Assembly: GCF_013520865.1 (NCBI RefSeq)
Contig: NZ_JACDXJ010000002.1
Location: forward strand, 186,001-250,000
Reading direction: 5' to 3'
Source of the DNA: Microvirga mediterraneensis
GTDB lineage: Bacteria > Pseudomonadota > Alphaproteobacteria > Rhizobiales > Beijerinckiaceae
DNA: 64,000 nucleotides
Under the pieces are notes generated by a model, which saw only the letters and a program-made list of their open reading frames with translations, was not told where the DNA came from and did no database searches. This document shows, in pieces, positions 60,814-64,000 of this stretch (within the stretch, counting starts at the first letter, position 1; the number at the start of each line of letters is the position of its first letter). A program made the position numbers and the translations under genes.

Positions 60814-61339
60814 AGCCTGAACTGAGTGCCGCGGCTACTGCTGGGATTGGATGAGGGGCAAGGACGGCAGTGCATCCGTACCTGCCCTTGCCCTTCGGGC
60901 CAAGCGGCCACGGGTCTCGCCTAATGCAGCTCGATGACGTCCTCGTGACGCCGCTGCGACTGATCTCTCAGCCTCACATCCCTTGATCTGCGGCAGATCC
61001 TCCGAGATCCCTCGTTGCCAAAGAGATCGTGACGCCTGAAGAGATGTATTTGCCGCGTACCTTCATCTGACTCGGCAACGATTTTTCTTCCGGCTCACAC
61101 GGATGAGGTTCCTCGTTCCATACTGCACATGCTGCGCCTGTCGATGTCCACAGATTGTTTACCTGAGTCGGACAGGATGAGTGTGTCGGGCGCGTTGCGT
61201 ATCAGCCCGAACAGATGCGGAGCCCCACGCTCCGCTAAGCGCCCTGGTTGAGGTTATCCTGACAGCACCTCAGCCGGGGCGCTTACCGCTTGGTACGGAC
61301 CATGTCCGACGCAGTTGTGCTGGCCCAGAGGAGATCGCC
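60814..61339. other. Intergenic stretch, hairpin at left end only
   Basis: About 525 bases. The left part holds the inverted repeat GGGCAAGG...CCTTGCCC (60855-60892), a likely end of the DUF1127 message. No gene recognised in the rest. Confidence 0.4.
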
Positions 61340-61669
61340 GTGGCCCGCTACTACTTCGACATTCACGATGGCGCACAGAGCGTGCGCGATGACGACGGCG
61401 CCGAGTTCGACAGCCTGGACGCTGCGCTGCAAGCGGCAACCCGCTCAGCGGCCGAGATCGGAACAAACCGTCTGGGGAGGGGCGATACCCGCGATGTTGT
61501 CATTGAAGTTCGAGATGAGCGCGGCCAGCGGATCTGTACCGCCAAAGCATCAATGGAGATTGAGTGGCACGTCTCACGTTCTCAGGGTCCGCATCCTTGG
61601 AGTGCAGAAGTCAGCATAGGCAAAAAGAACCCGGCGCGGGGCCGGGCTCTGCCTCGGAGACGGTCATGA
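61340..61669 (+). CDS. DUF6894-family small protein with C-terminal extension
   Basis: 109 aa from a GTG with GAGGAG upstream: MARYYFDIHDGAQSVRDDDG. The DUF6894 pattern RYYFDIHDG, DxxGxEFxSLxxA and VRDERGQRI is complete by residue 66. The remaining 40 residues (basic, SIGKKNPARGRALPRRRS) are not part of the domain. Paralogue of the protein at 40390. Confidence 0.75.
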   Translation: MARYYFDIHDGAQSVRDDDGAEFDSLDAALQAATRSAAEIGTNRLGRGDTRDVVIEVRDERGQRICTAKASMEIEWHVSRSQGPHPWSAEVSIGKKNPARGRALPRRRS

Positions 61670-61744
61670 GCATCAACACGTCGGCTCATCAACGCCAACG
61701 CCCATCGGGCCGTTCCAGAACTGCCGCGCTGGAGGATAGGCTTC

Positions 61745-61984
61745 CTACAGCTGATTGCGGTTGCGGCCGCGACTGCGGGAGAAGTACCAGACGGCTGCGG
61801 CGACAATGATGGCGAGCACAATGAGCCACCAGTAATCCGCAAGACCTCCACCTGCGGCAGCATCCCCGGCAGGGGGAGAGCCGGGAGTAGCACCAGGTGC
61901 CGGGGTGGTGGGTGCTGGGGTCTGCGCCCAGGCAGACGAAACAGCCAGGAAGATGAAGCCGATCAGTGCCGTGAGTTTGCTCAT
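61745..61984 (-). CDS. Small membrane protein with signal peptide and one helix
   Basis: 79 aa from MSKLTALIGFIFLAVSSAWA, a standard signal peptide ending in AWA-Q. Then a Pro/Ala/Thr-rich linker (TPAPTTPAPGATPGSPPAGD), a transmembrane helix (YWWLIVLAIIVAAAVWYF) and a basic cytoplasmic tail SRSRGRNRNQL. This layout is common for small inner-membrane proteins of unknown role in Methylobacteriaceae. The in-frame upstream extension to 62110 has no support. Confidence 0.7.
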   Translation of the reverse strand: MSKLTALIGFIFLAVSSAWAQTPAPTTPAPGATPGSPPAGDAAAGGGLADYWWLIVLAIIVAAAVWYFSRSRGRNRNQL

Positions 61985-62139
61985 GGATGTGTCTCCGGTT
62001 GAGGAAGTCCAGCGCATACGCAGACCAAATTGCCAAGCTGGGCCTGTCGGTGAACGCCCGTCGCGAAGGCATGTTCCTATGCAAGCCACCTTGCTGCGCA
62101 TAAGCTTCACCTGAGAGGACAGACACAGGAGTAGTCGGG

Positions 62140-62391
62140 ATGGTGTTGAAGCGGCAGATGCTTGCAGTTCAGGATGTCTATGTGCCTGTGAAACGACGTC
62201 AGACGGTGGATCCGCACAAGGTTGAAACCCTGGCCGAGAGCATGCTGGCGAAAGGTCAGGAAACGCCTATTCTGGTGCGGCCGGATGGTAGTCGCTTTGT
62301 TCTGGTAGAGGGCCTGCACCGGCTCGAAGCCTGCAAGGCTCTTGGAGAGACAACAGTCCCCGCCTACCTGGTTCAAGCCCGCAAGCATTGA
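62140..62391 (+). CDS. Stand-alone ParB/sulfiredoxin-like nuclease domain protein
   Basis: 83 aa, starting MVLKRQMLAVQDVYVPVKRR. It covers just the ParB N-terminal fold: VDPHKVETLAESMLAKGQE, TPILVRPDGSRFVLVEGLHR, LEACKALGETTVPAYL. The GLHRLEA motif replaces GERRxxA of ParB and GxHRxxA of sulfiredoxin/TrbB-like proteins. No helix-turn-helix or dimer domain, so not a partition ParB. CTP or ATP binding is possible. Confidence 0.75.
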   Translation: MVLKRQMLAVQDVYVPVKRRQTVDPHKVETLAESMLAKGQETPILVRPDGSRFVLVEGLHRLEACKALGETTVPAYLVQARKH

Positions 62392-62585
62392 TCTGCGCTT
62401 GGTGCGCTGCTGGGCTGGATCGAAACGATCGGGCTTATGCAGGTGACGACTTCCCGAACGGCGAGAGGCGATTGGTCAAACTTCGGGAGAACGGCCATAC
62501 TCGCTGGGTCTGGATATCGCGTGGCGACAGACTCCTGTGTGCTGCCGTCAATGCGACCCGCCCAATGGGTGATCACCACCCATAA
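62388..62585 (+). CDS. Small Cys-containing hypothetical protein
   Basis: 65 aa, starting at a TTG that overlaps the stop of the ParB-like gene (TTGA). ICAWCAAGLDRNDRAYAGDD contains one CxxC. The last 13 bases overlap the convergent gene at 62573-62995. Weak start codon, so uncertain; the tight overlap argues for coupling. Confidence 0.4.
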   Translation: MICAWCAAGLDRNDRAYAGDDFPNGERRLVKLRENGHTRWVWISRGDRLLCAAVNATRPMGDHHP

Positions 62586-62995
62586 GCCTTCATAAAGGTT
62601 GCCGTGAGGGTTCGCTCCTGCTCCGATGTCAGCGGTGGCGGATTGGCTCTGTTCCACGCGCGCTGGCCGCGCTGGATGAATCTCTTGCGTTTGCGCCTGG
62701 CGTCCTTGGGAAGATGCACAGCCAGGGACTCAAAGCTTCGTCGTAGTTGAATCTCCGTCCTCTTCCTGGATGGGAGGACAGCCTCCGCGGCTTCCGCAGC
62801 GGCGATGTCGCCCGGTGTTGGATCGGGATGGCGCGCCAGTGCATCCTCCTCAATCTGTAGGAAGGCTCTGTGCTGTGCCGCATCGTGCTCCTTCAGGCCG
62901 GGTGTGTGCTTGAGGAGGTATGCCTCGCGGGCCTCATCCAAATCATCTCGCCTGTGCTTGGCCAGAGGGGTCTGATTGCCCGGATCGTTTGCCAT
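62573..62995 (-). CDS. Hypothetical basic protein (140 aa)
   Basis: From MANDPGNQTPLAKHRRDDLD; an ATG 11 codons upstream is possible. Mostly helical, with charged stretches (HRAFLQIEEDALARHPDPTP, then KRTEIQLRRSFESLAVHL and KDARRKRKRFIQRGQRAWNR). Composition suggests nucleic-acid contact. No family recognised. Confidence 0.55.
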   Translation of the reverse strand: MANDPGNQTPLAKHRRDDLDEAREAYLLKHTPGLKEHDAAQHRAFLQIEEDALARHPDPTPGDIAAAEAAEAVLPSRKRTEIQLRRSFESLAVHLPKDARRKRKRFIQRGQRAWNRANPPPLTSEQERTLTATFMKAYGW

Positions 62996-63121
62996 TTTGA
63001 GTTGGCCTTTCTGACGCTGCCTTTCCAAGAGAAGGTAGGCTCGGCGTGGTGCTTGGATGAAGGGGTGGGATTACCCCTGCTCGACGTCTCGTCTCCGTGC
63101 GCAGCCTTTGTGAATGCGAGA

Positions 63122-63400
63122 CTACTCAGCCCAGTTCTCATGACCGACAGCGAGTGCACGCAATGTGATTTCGCCAGCGATCTTGGCGAGTTCCAAACCT
63201 TCCGGTGTTGGCTCAAACGACTCCAGCGGGAAGAACACGTCGTCCCCGCCGAACAGCACGAGCGTGTAGGGCGTATCTGCCTTGTCCTGCTCCTGCACGA
63301 GGGAGAGCATCAGCCCGCCGATTTCACCGAAGGCATGCTTCTCATCGAAATGGAGCGTCTGTGTCTCCGTCCGCTTCGGGAACTGAATGACCTCTGCCAT
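63122..63400 (-). CDS. Hypothetical protein (92 aa)
   Basis: MAEVIQFPKRTETQTLHFDE, then LVLFGGDDVFFPLESF and AGEITLRALAVGHENWAE. Compact alpha/beta pattern. Lies 3 bp downstream of the paralogue gene at 63404-63652 on the same strand and is surely co-transcribed with it. Function unknown. Confidence 0.6.
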   Translation of the reverse strand: MAEVIQFPKRTETQTLHFDEKHAFGEIGGLMLSLVQEQDKADTPYTLVLFGGDDVFFPLESFEPTPEGLELAKIAGEITLRALAVGHENWAE

Positions 63401-63403
63401 GGC

Positions 63404-63652
63404 CTAGGCGTCCTCGCCAGCTCCACGGATCTCAGCATCTCCAAGCCATCTCTGGGCTTCTTCAAGACTGCCAAATGTATGCTCGGGTTCGGTGAACGGA
63501 GCAGGCCTCTCTCCAGGAGGCAGGTCGAGCAGGAGTTCTGCCGTCCAAGTCGCGTCGTCTGTTCTACCGCTTTGAACCAGGCTGGCGATGATCACCCCAT
63601 GGAGCAGCACGTCATAGCTGCCAGGGGCGAGCCGGGAGAGTTTGTAGGCCAT
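63404..63652 (-). CDS. Conserved small protein, paralogue of 38697-38960
   Basis: 82 aa, MAYKLSRLAPGSYDVLLHGV, then ATWTAELLLDLPPGERPAPF and EHTFGSLEEAQRWLGDAE. It aligns with the protein at 38697 over its full length, which supports both starts (MAYKLS / MTYSLI). Followed after 3 bp by the 92-aa gene. Confidence 0.7.
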   Translation of the reverse strand: MAYKLSRLAPGSYDVLLHGVIIASLVQSGRTDDATWTAELLLDLPPGERPAPFTEPEHTFGSLEEAQRWLGDAEIRGAGEDA

Positions 63653-64000
63653 TCTGAACCTTTTGGAGAAGACAACGACAGTAGTAGGACAGGTAGTGGA
63701 CCATACCGCCCAACAGAAGCTCTACTCAGCAGGGGCGTTCCGAGGCAAGCCTGCGCGAGTTGAACCTCATCTGTTCCACATCGTGAGGTTAACCTGCGGC
63801 GACTGTGGGCAGACATCGAAGCCTCTGGCTCGCCTCATGAAATAGCCACGGTTGGCGGGCTTGGTTTGCCCTGCGGTGTCGGCTCCACAAAGCCGCCTGC
63901 GCCTCGGCTGAGGGTCTCTGAACCCGATCTCCTCAGCTGAGGCGTTTGGCTTTTCAGGTTACCAAGCATCGAGCGAAAAGATATGCTCCCAAAGCAAGCT
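63653..64000. other. Right window edge, no gene supported
   Basis: About 350 bases. A 60-codon plus frame (63663-63845; contains CGDCG) is open but lacks a ribosome site or family match, so I do not call it. A gene entering from the right edge cannot be excluded. Confidence 0.35.

Noticed and set aside
62140..62391. Partition protein ParB
   Set aside because: Only the small N-terminal fold is present; there is no helix-turn-helix, no dimer domain, no parA neighbour and no parS-like site nearby.
63663..63845. 60-aa plus-strand protein with CGDCG
   Set aside because: No ribosome site, no family match, and it is close to divergent real genes; not enough support.

Overview
The window looks like an accessory replicon, or a large mobile island, of an alphaproteobacterium of the order Hyphomicrobiales, most like Methylobacteriaceae (Microvirga or Methylobacterium). 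The basis is high G+C, an HWE histidine kinase, a GcrA-like zinc protein, two DUF1127 and two DUF6894 small proteins, a RES/Xre toxin-antitoxin pair, Rhizobiales-style solute-binding proteins and a MobA/MobL-type relaxase. No rRNA, tRNA, CRISPR array or replication initiator was seen.

Layout. 0-4.5 kb: an HWE kinase running off the left edge, a Crp/Fnr regulator, and an IS5-family element between eroded LysR and PNPOx-like fragments. 5.2-7.7 kb: a tightly coupled cassette of two small unknown proteins, an HNH nuclease and a superfamily 2 helicase. 10.3-12.5 kb: an IS630 element nested in an IS481 element; both transposases are frameshifted. 12.5-19.6 kb: a mobilisation region. An AT-hook protein and a large relaxase are divergently transcribed around 2.5 kb of non-coding DNA that carries about ten copies of a two-part A-tract / TTTGCGCC motif. 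19.8-22.5 kb: a zinc-finger protein and the RES/Xre pair.

22.8-35.7 kb holds two catabolic clusters. The first is a complete NMT1/SsuA-type ABC importer with an amidohydrolase and a divergent RpiR regulator. The second has a LysR regulator, two opine/amino-acid-type binding proteins, an M81 peptidase, an ornithine cyclodeaminase-like enzyme and a DadA-like oxidoreductase, but no permease or ATPase. 35.8-42 kb has two IS6-family elements around small stress and signalling proteins, including a receiver domain that lacks its phospho-acceptor Asp. 42.1-53.3 kb is an amino-sugar locus: NagB, a SIS protein, NagA, a ceramidase-like protein, a sugar ABC importer without ATPase, an AGE-family epimerase, a Gfo/Idh/MocA dehydrogenase and a LacI regulator, with two copies of a TGCAACCGGTTGC operator.

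53.4-57.6 kb is a Tn554-family transposon (tnpA, tnpB, tnpC). Its probable crossover core, TTCGCAT, and its insertion site upstream of a XerD-like gene can be read directly. A matching unoccupied site lies at 22.6 kb and an orphan Tn554-type end at 19.8 kb. 57.6-64 kb carries the XerD-like recombinase and many small proteins, several of them paralogues of those at 36-41 kb.

The most novel signals are the repeat array between the AT-hook and relaxase genes, the HNH-helicase cassette, and the Tn554 occupied site / empty site / orphan end set.
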